The translations under genes and the position numbers were made by a program. A stretch of 64,000 nucleotides of DNA from Bradyrhizobium sp. CSA207 (GTDB lineage Bacteria; Pseudomonadota; Alphaproteobacteria; Rhizobiales; Xanthobacteraceae). This document shows, in pieces, positions 9,566 to 17,545 of the stretch. Under the pieces are notes generated by a model. It made no database searches, had not been told where the DNA came from, and saw only the letters and a program-made list of their open reading frames with translations. Every line of letters begins with the position of its first letter. Within the stretch, counting starts at the first letter, position 1. The stretch is from NCBI RefSeq assembly GCF_029051685.1, contig NZ_JAACFT010000004.1:62001-126000 (forward strand), written 5' to 3'.

Positions 9566-11137
9566 ATGACCGACCGTGATCTTTCGAACCTTCCGTCCTA
9601 CCGGCAGCCCCGCCGCTCGGTGTTCTCCGCGCGCAAGATCGCGCTGATGGCCTCGGTGGTCGCCGGTCTCGGCGTCGCCGGCTATGGCTTTGGCACGTCG
9701 ACCTCGCCTGCCGACCTGTTCTCCAGCCCGGCGCATGCGCAGGTCAACAACGAGGTCCGCAAGGTCGAGCGCCCCATCGGTTTCGCCGATATCGTCGAGC
9801 GCGTGAAGCCATCCGTGATCTCGGTGAAGGTCAACATCAAGGAGAAGACCGCGAGCAACGACAGCGATGAGGATTCCTCGCCGTTCCAGCCGGGCTCGCC
9901 GATGGAGCGATTCTTCCGCCGCTTCGGCGGACCGGATGGCTTCCCGGGTCAGAAGGGCGGCCGTGGCCGCGTGGTCCAGGGCCAGGGCTCCGGCTTCTTC
10001 ATCTCGGCTGACGGCTATGCCGTGACCAATAACCATGTAGTCGACGGCGCCGACAAGGTCGAGGTCACGACCGATGACGGCAAGACCTATACTGCGAAGG
10101 TGATCGGCACCGACCAGCGCACTGACGTTGCCCTGATCAAGGTCGAGGGCAGCTCGAACTTCCCGTTCGCCAAGCTTGCCGACGGCAAGCCGCGGATCGG
10201 CGATTGGGTGCTCGCGGTCGGCAATCCCTTTGGCCTCGGCGGCACCGTGACGGCGGGCATCGTATCGGCCAGTGGCCGCGATATCGGCAACGGTCCGTAT
10301 GACGATTTCATCCAGATCGACGCGCCCGTGAACAAGGGCAATTCCGGCGGTCCGGCCTTCAACACCGAGGGTGAGGTGATGGGTGTCAACACCGCGATCT
10401 ACTCGCCCTCCGGCGGCAGCGTCGGCATCGCGTTCTCGATTCCGGCCAGCACCGTCAAGAGCGTGGTGGCGCAGCTCAAGGACAAGGGCTCGGTCAGCCG
10501 CGGCTGGATCGGTGTGCAGATTCAGCCGGTGACGTCCGATATCGCAGAGAGCCTCGGCATGAAGAAGGCCGAAGGCGCCTTGGTTGCTGAACCGCAGGCG
10601 AATGGTCCGGCTGCCAAGGCCGGCATCGAGTCCGGCGATGTGATCACGTCGGTCAACGGCGAACCCGTCAAGGACGCCCGTGAACTCGCCCGCACCATCG
10701 GCAGCTTGGCGCCCGGCGCGACCGTGAAGCTCAACGTGCTGCACAAGGGTCAGGACAAGGTCGTGAACCTCACCCTCGGTCAGTTGCCGAACACGGTCGA
10801 GGCCAAGGCCGACACCGACACTGACACCAACAAGGGTGTGAACCGCGGCACCGACGTGCCCAGGCTCGGCATGACGGTCGCGCCCGCAAATTCGGTGGCC
10901 GGCGCTGGCAAGGATGGCGTCGTGGTCACCGAAGTCGATCCCAAGAGCGCCGCGGCCGAACGCGGCTTCAAGGAAGGCGACGTGATTCTCGAGGTCGGCG
11001 GCAAGAGCGTGAGCACCGCTGGCGACGTCCGCGACGCGATCAACACGGCGCGGACGGACAACAAGAACAGCGTCCTGATGCGCGTGAAGAGCGGCGGCCA
11101 GTCGCGCTTCGTCGCGGTGCCCCTCGCCAAGGGTTAG
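9566..11137 (+). CDS. degP: Periplasmic serine protease of the DegP/HtrA (Do) family
   Basis: 523 residues. A signal anchor lies at about 23-47, ending in SPAHAQ. The trypsin-like triad is visible as H157 (TNNHVV), D187 (RTDVALI) and S260 (KGNSGGPAF). Two PDZ domains follow (about 310-400 and 420-515), the first with GVQIQPVTSDIAESLGM. It degrades or refolds damaged envelope proteins. A good ribosome site (ggag) precedes the ATG. Its place after the cytochrome c genes and before a response-regulator/kinase pair is a familiar rhizobial arrangement. Length is normal. Confidence 0.96.
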   Translation: MTDRDLSNLPSYRQPRRSVFSARKIALMASVVAGLGVAGYGFGTSTSPADLFSSPAHAQVNNEVRKVERPIGFADIVERVKPSVISVKVNIKEKTASNDSDEDSSPFQPGSPMERFFRRFGGPDGFPGQKGGRGRVVQGQGSGFFISADGYAVTNNHVVDGADKVEVTTDDGKTYTAKVIGTDQRTDVALIKVEGSSNFPFAKLADGKPRIGDWVLAVGNPFGLGGTVTAGIVSASGRDIGNGPYDDFIQIDAPVNKGNSGGPAFNTEGEVMGVNTAIYSPSGGSVGIAFSIPASTVKSVVAQLKDKGSVSRGWIGVQIQPVTSDIAESLGMKKAEGALVAEPQANGPAAKAGIESGDVITSVNGEPVKDARELARTIGSLAPGATVKLNVLHKGQDKVVNLTLGQLPNTVEAKADTDTDTNKGVNRGTDVPRLGMTVAPANSVAGAGKDGVVVTEVDPKSAAAERGFKEGDVILEVGGKSVSTAGDVRDAINTARTDNKNSVLMRVKSGGQSRFVAVPLAKG

Positions 11138-11170
11138 GCCTCAAGGGTTAGGCCTCAAGGGTTAGGCCTC
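11129..11170 (+). repeat. 14-bp tandem triplication across the degP stop codon
   Basis: Three exact copies of aagggttaggcctc lie head to tail. The first contains the last lysine-glycine codons and the TAG stop of degP; the other two are untranslated copies of the gene's end. This looks like recent slippage. Confidence 0.92.
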
Positions 11171-11304
11171 AGGAGGCTTGCGAAATGAAGGGTGTCGCCG
11201 GCATCAGTCGCCCCCGCCGACGGCGCCCTTCGGGGGAGCAACACAAAGTTTGCTTCCCCTGTCTACCTTCCGGTGGAATACGCCCCCCTCCGTCGGAAGG
11301 CCTA

Positions 11305-11345
11305 GGGCGGTGAAGTCCCCCCAGCTTCACCGCCCGCCTTTTTCT
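11305..11345 (+). terminator. Rho-independent terminator after degP
   Basis: A perfect 11-bp stem (gggcggtgaag / cttcaccgccc, 11305-11315 and 11325-11335) with a 9-base loop is followed by gccttttt. It ends degP transcription about 170 bp after its stop and isolates the following two-component operon. Confidence 0.85.
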
Positions 11346-11437
11346 CGACCCGAGATTCTCCCGCTCGGCTTGCATGCGATTGCCGCTCGCGCCATGTTTA
11401 GAGAAGGTTGACCTCCTTGACCGCCGCCGACCGCACA

Positions 11438-12118
11438 ATGCGCCTCCTCATCATCGAAGACGACCGCGAATCCGCCGACTACCTCGTGAAGGCGTTTCGC
11501 GAGGTCGGCCACATTGCCGACCACGCCGGCGACGGCGAGGAAGGCCTCGCTATGGCCGAGAGCGGCGATTACGACGTGCTGGTGGTGGACCGCATGCTGC
11601 CCAAACGCGACGGCCTGTCGCTGATCGGCGCGCTTCGCGACAAGGGCGAATCGACGCCGGTGCTGATTCTCTCCGCGCTCGGGCAGGTCGACGACCGTAT
11701 CAAGGGCCTGCGTGCCGGCGGCGACGACTATCTGCCAAAACCATATTCCTTCGCCGAGCTGCTGGCCCGCGTCGAGGTGCTGTCACGCCGCCGCGGCGGC
11801 CCAGCCGAGGACACGCTCTACCGGGTCGGCGATCTCGAGCTCGACCGGCTCTCCCATCGCGTCGCCCGCGGCAAGGATGAGCTGACGCTTCAGCCGCGCG
11901 AATTCCGCCTGCTCGAATACCTCATGAAGCATGCCGGCCAGGTGGTGACCCGTACCATGCTCCTGGAGAACGTCTGGGACTATCATTTCGATCCGCAGAC
12001 CAACGTGATCGACGTGCACATTTCGCGGCTGCGCTCCAAGATCGACAAGGGTTTCGAGCGGCCGCTGCTGCACACGATCCGCGGCGCCGGGTACATGATC
12101 CGTGACGGCATTCGGTAA
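11438..12118 (+). CDS. OmpR-family response regulator
   Basis: 226 residues from the ATG at 11438 (MRLLIIEDDR), which gives the usual start of a receiver domain; a TTG at 11408 would add ten residues. The receiver has the acidic pair at 8-9, the phospho-acceptor D51 (VVDRMLPKRDG) and K at about 100 (LPKPYSF). A winged-helix domain follows (about 125-226, with TNVIDVHISRLRSKID). Its end overlaps the start of the histidine kinase gene by 17 bp, so the pair is co-translated. Targets are unknown; degP upstream is an obvious candidate. Confidence 0.95.
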   Translation: MRLLIIEDDRESADYLVKAFREVGHIADHAGDGEEGLAMAESGDYDVLVVDRMLPKRDGLSLIGALRDKGESTPVLILSALGQVDDRIKGLRAGGDDYLPKPYSFAELLARVEVLSRRRGGPAEDTLYRVGDLELDRLSHRVARGKDELTLQPREFRLLEYLMKHAGQVVTRTMLLENVWDYHFDPQTNVIDVHISRLRSKIDKGFERPLLHTIRGAGYMIRDGIR

Positions 12119-13556
12119 ACTCGTCCGCACCACGGCGTTCCGGCTGACGCTGGTCTACCTGTTTCTGTTTGCGATTTTCGCGGCCTCGCTGCTGGGCTAT
12201 TTCGCCTGGAATACGCGGCGGCTGATCACCGAAGAGATTACGCAGACGGTGAATGCCGAGACCTCGGAGATCAACGAGATCTACGGCCGCCGCGGCCTGC
12301 TCGGTCTTTCGCGCGCGATCGAATATCGGGCGCTGCGGCCGGGCGCGAACCTCTATCTCGTGACCACGCCGACGGGGCAGGCGGTCGCCGGCAATGTCGG
12401 CGCGCTGGCGCCCGGCGTCATGGCGACGGCGGGCTGGTCGGAGACGGCCTATCGGCGAATCGAGGATGCGGACGAGCGCGATCATCGCGCGCTGGTGCGC
12501 GTCACCGAGATGTCGAACGGTTTCCGGCTCTTGATCGGCCGCGATCTCGACGAGCGGCGACGGCTGTTCGGTATCGTGGCGAAGGCCGCGCAATGGTCGA
12601 TCCTGATCGTCGTAGTGCTCGGTCTCGGCGGCGGCGTCTTCGTCGCGCGCAGGGTGCTGACGCGCATCGACGCGATGTCCGGCACGGCGCATCGCATCAT
12701 GACGGGCGATCTCAGCGAGCGCCTGCCCGTGGGGCGCAGCGGCGACGAGCTCGACCGCCTCGCCCAAAACCTCAATGCCATGCTGGAGCGTATCGAGGCG
12801 CTGATGGCGGGGCTGAAGGAGGTCTCCGACAACATCGCCCACGACCTCAAGACGCCGCTGACGCGACTTCGCAACCGCGCCGAGGAGGCACTGGCGAAAT
12901 CGGGCGGCGAGGCCGATTATCGCGCCGCGCTGGAACGGACCATTGAGGAATCCGATGGCCTGATCCGCACCTTCAACGCACTGCTGATGATCGCGCGTGC
13001 GGAATCCGGGCAGGCGCGCGGCAACATGGATGATTTCGACGCCGCCGAGGTCGCCAATGGCATCCACGAGCTCTATGAGCCGCTTGCCGAAGACGATGGC
13101 ATGACCTTGAATGTCAGGTGCGAACCGACGCCGGTTCACGCTAACCGCGAGCTGATCAGCCAGGCGCTCGCCAATCTGGTCGAGAATGCGATAAAATACG
13201 GCAAGCCGGCGGCTCAGGCGGCGGGAACCGTAGTGAGCCTGGACAGCCGGCAGATCACGATCGAGGCGAAGCGCGAGGGCGATCAGGTGCTGCTCAGCGT
13301 CACCGATCGTGGCCTCGGCATCCCCGAGGCCGACCGCAAGCATGTCGTCGAGCGATTCGTGCGGTTGGAGGCCAGCCGCACGCTGCCGGGCTCCGGGCTC
13401 GGTCTCAGCCTCGCCTCGGCGGTCGCGACATTGCATGGCGGCGAATTGCGGCTGGGCGATGCGCAGCCCGGTCTCGTCGCCACGCTGGTACTGCCGGCGC
13501 GCGCAGGCGACAGGGTTGCTCCTCCGATGCAGGATGTGCCACAGAAGGTGGCATGA
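12102..13556 (+). CDS. Sensor histidine kinase paired with the upstream regulator
   Basis: 484 residues from a GTG start. Membrane segments at about 14-36 and 164-184 flank a periplasmic sensor domain. HAMP lies at about 185-237. The phospho-acceptor is H247 in VSDNIAHDLKTPLTRLR, followed by the N-box (NLVENAIKYG) and the G-boxes (DRGLGIPEAD, GSGLGLSLA). It should phosphorylate D51 of the regulator with which it overlaps. Its stop overlaps the glnE start (ATGA), so kinase and glnE may share a transcript. Confidence 0.95.
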   Translation: MTAFGKLVRTTAFRLTLVYLFLFAIFAASLLGYFAWNTRRLITEEITQTVNAETSEINEIYGRRGLLGLSRAIEYRALRPGANLYLVTTPTGQAVAGNVGALAPGVMATAGWSETAYRRIEDADERDHRALVRVTEMSNGFRLLIGRDLDERRRLFGIVAKAAQWSILIVVVLGLGGGVFVARRVLTRIDAMSGTAHRIMTGDLSERLPVGRSGDELDRLAQNLNAMLERIEALMAGLKEVSDNIAHDLKTPLTRLRNRAEEALAKSGGEADYRAALERTIEESDGLIRTFNALLMIARAESGQARGNMDDFDAAEVANGIHELYEPLAEDDGMTLNVRCEPTPVHANRELISQALANLVENAIKYGKPAAQAAGTVVSLDSRQITIEAKREGDQVLLSVTDRGLGIPEADRKHVVERFVRLEASRTLPGSGLGLSLASAVATLHGGELRLGDAQPGLVATLVLPARAGDRVAPPMQDVPQKVA

Positions 13557-16534
13557 ACCACTCCGCGCCGGGAAACGCGGACAAGCATGGCGAGGGCCTG
13601 GCCGCGCGTTTCGCGGAGGCTCCCCATATTGCCGCTTCCGCAATTGACGAACGACGTTTTGGAAATTGGCTGGCCGGGCTCGAGCCGGCACAGTCCGTCC
13701 GTCTTGAAGCATTTCTGGTCCATCCCCTGGCGCGGGATATTCTGGCCGGCATCGCGGAATTCTCGCCTTATCTGTTCGAGTTGATGCGCGCCGATCCGCC
13801 GCGCCTGATCCGGCTTCTGCAATGCGATCCGGATACGCATCTCAAGGCGTTGATTGCAGAGGCGAGAAGCGCGGTGCTCGCTGCACCCGATGAGGCCGAA
13901 GTGATGCGGCTGCTTCGCCGCATGAAGGCGGAGGCGGCGCTTCTGACCGCGTTGTGCGATATCGGCGGGGTCTGGCCGGTGATGCGCGTGACAGCGGCCC
14001 TGACCGATGTTGCCGTGTCCAGCGTGCAGGCGGCGCTCCAATACCTGCTGCGGCAGGAATCCGCTCGTGGAAAGCTCTCGCCACCCGATCCCGAGGCGCC
14101 GGAAGAGGGCTGCGGCCTGATCGTGCTCGCGATGGGCAAGATGGGTGCGGGCGAGCTGAATTATTCCAGCGACATCGACCTCATCGTGTTCTTCGATCCC
14201 GACAACACGACGCTGGCGCCCGATATCGAGCCGCAGCCGTTCTTCGTCCGCCTGACGCAAGCCATGGCGCGCATTCTCCAGCAGCGCACCTATGACGGCT
14301 ACGTCTTCCGCGTCGATCTGCGCCTGCGTCCCGATCCGTCCTCGACGCAGGTGGCGATCTCCCGGCACGCCGCGCTCAATTACTATGAGCGGGAAGGGCG
14401 CACCTGGGAGCGCGCCGCGATGATCAAGGCGCGTGCTTGCGCCGGCGATCTTAAGGCTGGCGACACACTGCTCGCCGAGATCGCTCCCTTCGTCTGGCGC
14501 AAGCATCTCGACTTCGCCGCGCTTGCCGACGTCCACGATATGAAGCGGCAGATGCAGACCTATCGCGGGCAGAGTGAAATCGCGGTCGAAGGCCATAACG
14601 TCAAGGTCGGGCGCGGCGGCATCCGCGAGATCGAATTTTTTGCGCAGACGCAGCAGTTGATCGCCGGCGGCCGCCATCCGAAGTTGCGGGTGCGGCCGAC
14701 GCTCGCCGCGCTCGACGTGCTCGCCGCCAGCAACTGGATCACTTTCACGGCGCGCGACGAGTTGGCCATGGCATACGCGTTTCTGCGCCGGGTCGAGCAC
14801 CGCCTCCAGATGATCGCCGACGAGCAGACCCATGCCTTGCCCGACGACAAGAAGGCGGTCGAGCGCTTTGCCTGGTTCTTCGGCTACCCGGATCGCGAGG
14901 CTTTTGCGCGCGATCTGCTGAGCCAGCTCGAAGTCGTCCAGGGGCACTACGAAAAACTGTTCGAGGGCGACGATCCGACCGGCACGGCGAGATTGCCGGC
15001 GATCGACTACCGCGCCGGTCCCGAGGAGCCGCGCCTGCTCCAGCATCTGGCGTCGCTCGGCTTCAAGAAGCCCGCTGCCGTCGCGCGGACCATGCGCGAC
15101 TGGATCGACGGCGACTATCGCGTGTTCCGCGTTGAGGCGACGCGAAGCGCCTTCGTCGAGTTCGTGCCGGCCCTGATCGACGGTCTCGCGCATGCCGAGG
15201 AGCCGGACCGCGCGGTGGTCGCGTTTGATCATTTTCTTCAGGCGCTGCAGCGCGGCGGGCGGCTGATCACGCTGCTCGGCCAGAACCGCGATCTCGTCGC
15301 GCTGGTGGCGCTGGTGCTCGGTGCGGCACCGCGGCTCGGCGAGATGCTGGCGCGTAAGCCGCAGCTCATGGACGGTCTGATCGATCCGCGCTTCTTCGGC
15401 GCGATGCCGGACCGACAGGAATTGTCGGCGCGGCTCGCGGCCACGGTGCAGGACGCGAGTTCCTACGAGGAGTTTCTGGATCGCCTGCGCCTGTTCGGAC
15501 AGGAGAGCCTGTTCCTGATCGGCACGCGCATTCTCTCCGGCACCGTCTCGGCGCAACAGGCGAGCACCGCGTTCGCCGACGTCGCCGAAGGCATCGTCCA
15601 TACCGTGCATGACCTCGTCGCCGACCGTTTCGCCGCCCAGCACGGCCGCATCCAGGGGCAGGAAACCGCGATCATCGCCATGGGCCGGCTCGGCAGCCGC
15701 GAAATGACCGCGTCCTCCGATCTCGACCTGATCCTGCTCTATGATTTCGACAGCGAGGCACCAGACTCCGATGGGCCGAAATCGCTGCAGGGCGCGCATT
15801 ATTTTGCCCGCTTCACCCAGCGCCTGATCAGCGCCTTCACCACGCGAACCAATTACGGCGTGCTCTATGAGATCGACATGCGGCTGCGTCCCTCCGGGCG
15901 CGCCGGTCCGGTGGCGTCAAGCCTCGTCTCCTTCGCGGACTACCAGGCCAACGAGGCCTGGACCTGGGAGCACATGGCGCTGACGCGCGCGCGCGTGGTG
16001 TCGGCCTCGCCCGAGTTTCGCGAACGGATTGCGGCCGTGATCCGCGATGTCCTGACCCGTCGCCGCGACCCGGTGATCATCGCAACCGACGTCGCCGACA
16101 TGCGGCATGCGATCGCGCAGGAGAAGGGCGAGACGGATTGCTGGGATCTGAAATATGCCGCCGGCGGCATGATCGACATCGACTTCATCGCGCAATATCT
16201 CCAGCTCGTCCATGCTCACGCAAAGCCGGAAATCCTCGATGTCGGCACGATGCAGGTGCTGGAGAATGCCGCCAGGCTGGGTGTGCTCCCGCAATCCGAG
16301 GCCGAAATCCTGCGTGCAGCAACGCGGCTCTATTACGACCTCACGCAGATCCTGCGGCTTTGCGTCAGCGATCGCTTCAGGCCGGAAACGGCGGGCACCG
16401 ACCTTCAGCGGATGATGGCGCGGGCCGGCGATGCGCCGGATTTCTCATCGCTCGAGGCGCGCGTGAAGGAAACGCAGGCCGAGGTACGGCGCGTGTTCAG
16501 GGCGTTGCTGGAAGGCTCTGCTTCAGCGAGGTAA
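13553..16534 (+). CDS. glnE: Bifunctional glutamine synthetase adenylyltransferase/deadenylase
   Basis: 993 residues, the usual size. The N-terminal nucleotidyltransferase domain (deadenylylation) has GELNYSSDIDLIVFFD, and the C-terminal one (adenylylation) has REMTASSDLDLILLYD; both keep the paired aspartates that bind metal. GlnE adds or removes AMP on glutamine synthetase under PII control. The ATG overlaps the upstream kinase stop by 4 bp. The 3' end runs antiparallel through the last 38 bp of fdsD on the opposite strand. Confidence 0.97.
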   Translation: MNHSAPGNADKHGEGLAARFAEAPHIAASAIDERRFGNWLAGLEPAQSVRLEAFLVHPLARDILAGIAEFSPYLFELMRADPPRLIRLLQCDPDTHLKALIAEARSAVLAAPDEAEVMRLLRRMKAEAALLTALCDIGGVWPVMRVTAALTDVAVSSVQAALQYLLRQESARGKLSPPDPEAPEEGCGLIVLAMGKMGAGELNYSSDIDLIVFFDPDNTTLAPDIEPQPFFVRLTQAMARILQQRTYDGYVFRVDLRLRPDPSSTQVAISRHAALNYYEREGRTWERAAMIKARACAGDLKAGDTLLAEIAPFVWRKHLDFAALADVHDMKRQMQTYRGQSEIAVEGHNVKVGRGGIREIEFFAQTQQLIAGGRHPKLRVRPTLAALDVLAASNWITFTARDELAMAYAFLRRVEHRLQMIADEQTHALPDDKKAVERFAWFFGYPDREAFARDLLSQLEVVQGHYEKLFEGDDPTGTARLPAIDYRAGPEEPRLLQHLASLGFKKPAAVARTMRDWIDGDYRVFRVEATRSAFVEFVPALIDGLAHAEEPDRAVVAFDHFLQALQRGGRLITLLGQNRDLVALVALVLGAAPRLGEMLARKPQLMDGLIDPRFFGAMPDRQELSARLAATVQDASSYEEFLDRLRLFGQESLFLIGTRILSGTVSAQQASTAFADVAEGIVHTVHDLVADRFAAQHGRIQGQETAIIAMGRLGSREMTASSDLDLILLYDFDSEAPDSDGPKSLQGAHYFARFTQRLISAFTTRTNYGVLYEIDMRLRPSGRAGPVASSLVSFADYQANEAWTWEHMALTRARVVSASPEFRERIAAVIRDVLTRRRDPVIIATDVADMRHAIAQEKGETDCWDLKYAAGGMIDIDFIAQYLQLVHAHAKPEILDVGTMQVLENAARLGVLPQSEAEILRAATRLYYDLTQILRLCVSDRFRPETAGTDLQRMMARAGDAPDFSSLEARVKETQAEVRRVFRALLEGSASAR

Positions 16535-16724
16535 GGGCTTCGCGGACATTCGGCTCCAGGCCCGCACCGCCGGCATCGAGATGGGCGAAGATCGCGCGCT
16601 TCATCCTTGGATCCCAGAACTTCTTGATGTGCTCGGTGATCCCCGGCACGGCCTTGTCGTGGCCCTGGCTGCGGAAGAAGGTGCCAATCTGGTTGGCCAT
16701 GTAGATCAGGCGATCAGGCGACAT
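16497..16724 (-). CDS. fdsD: NAD-dependent formate dehydrogenase delta subunit
   Basis: 75 residues from the ATG at 16724 (MSPDRLIYMANQIGTFFRS). The sequence has the FdsD hallmarks: an N-terminal MxNQI-type helix and a central KKFWDPRMKRAI. It is needed for full activity of Fds-type enzymes, probably in cofactor insertion or assembly with FdhD. It overlaps the fdhD stop by 11 bp and is the last gene of the fds operon. Its last 38 bp overlap the end of glnE on the other strand. Confidence 0.92.
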   Translation of the reverse strand: MSPDRLIYMANQIGTFFRSQGHDKAVPGITEHIKKFWDPRMKRAIFAHLDAGGAGLEPNVREALTSLKQSLPATP

Positions 16725-17541
16725 CCGCAACCTCCGTGGCATGGCGGGCCACGACCCGGCTGCCATGCGTAAACACTTCGAACCCGTCCTGCCGGGCAAT
16801 CGCAATCAGCGTGATGCCGGCTGCTTCCGCGGCGCGCACCGCAAGCGCAGTGGGCGCGGAGACTGCGACCATCACCGGCGCACCGATTGCGGCGGTCTTC
16901 TGCACCATTTCCACCGAGACGCGGCTCGTCAACAGCACCAGGCCGCCGCTCGCATCCGTCCGGCTGCGCGCCAGCGAACCGGCGAGCTTGTCGAGTGCGT
17001 TATGGCGGCCGACGTCCTCGCGCAGCGCCACGATGCCGCGCGGCGGCGACCAGAACGCCGCGGCATGGACGGCGCGGGTTTGCAGATTGATCGACTGTAG
17101 CGGCGCGATGGCCTGCATCGCCGCCATGATCTGCTCCGGGGTGAAGGTCTGCCCCTGCGGCACCACGGCTGCCGGCCGCACGGCTTCAGCAATCGAATCG
17201 ATGCCGCAGATTCCGCAGCCGGTCGGGCCTGCGATGTGGCGCCGGCGCTCGCTGATCCGCCCGGCGTTCTCTGATGTCAGCCACATGCGCAGTTCGATCC
17301 CCTCGTCGAGACGGACCACCTCGAGCGACCGGATCTCATCGACGGATTTGACGATACCTTCGTCCAGGCTGAAGCCGACGGCAAAATCTTCCAGGTTCTG
17401 CGGCGTACCCATCATGACGGCATAGGTGCCGCCATTATAGGTCAGCGCCAGCGGCGTCTCCTCGGGGACCAGCCGTGCCCCTTCGGACGCAGCACCGTTG
17501 CGCCATATCTCGCGGTCGATGGCCTGGACCGGCACGTGCAT
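16714..17541 (-). CDS. fdhD: Formate dehydrogenase accessory sulfurtransferase FdhD
   Basis: 275 residues. I chose the ATG at 17541 (MHVPVQAIDREIWRNG), four bases after the fdsA stop; the open frame further upstream lies inside fdsA. The persulfide-carrying motif GCGICG gives C109 and C112. FdhD hands sulfur to the molybdenum-bis-MGD cofactor before it enters FdsA. It sits between fdsA and fdsD, so it is expressed with its client. Confidence 0.95.
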   Translation of the reverse strand: MHVPVQAIDREIWRNGAASEGARLVPEETPLALTYNGGTYAVMMGTPQNLEDFAVGFSLDEGIVKSVDEIRSLEVVRLDEGIELRMWLTSENAGRISERRRHIAGPTGCGICGIDSIAEAVRPAAVVPQGQTFTPEQIMAAMQAIAPLQSINLQTRAVHAAAFWSPPRGIVALREDVGRHNALDKLAGSLARSRTDASGGLVLLTSRVSVEMVQKTAAIGAPVMVAVSAPTALAVRAAEAAGITLIAIARQDGFEVFTHGSRVVARHATEVADVA

Positions 17542-17545
17542 GCCG

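Noticed and set aside
11922..13712. A 596-codon minus-strand open frame opposite the histidine kinase
   Set aside because: Shadow of the kinase coding strand; no motifs, no ribosome site.
13283..15799. An 838-codon open frame on the minus strand opposite glnE
   Set aside because: It is a mirror of glnE in GC-rich DNA; glnE has clear domain motifs and the antisense product is a His/Arg/Asp-rich string with no domain.
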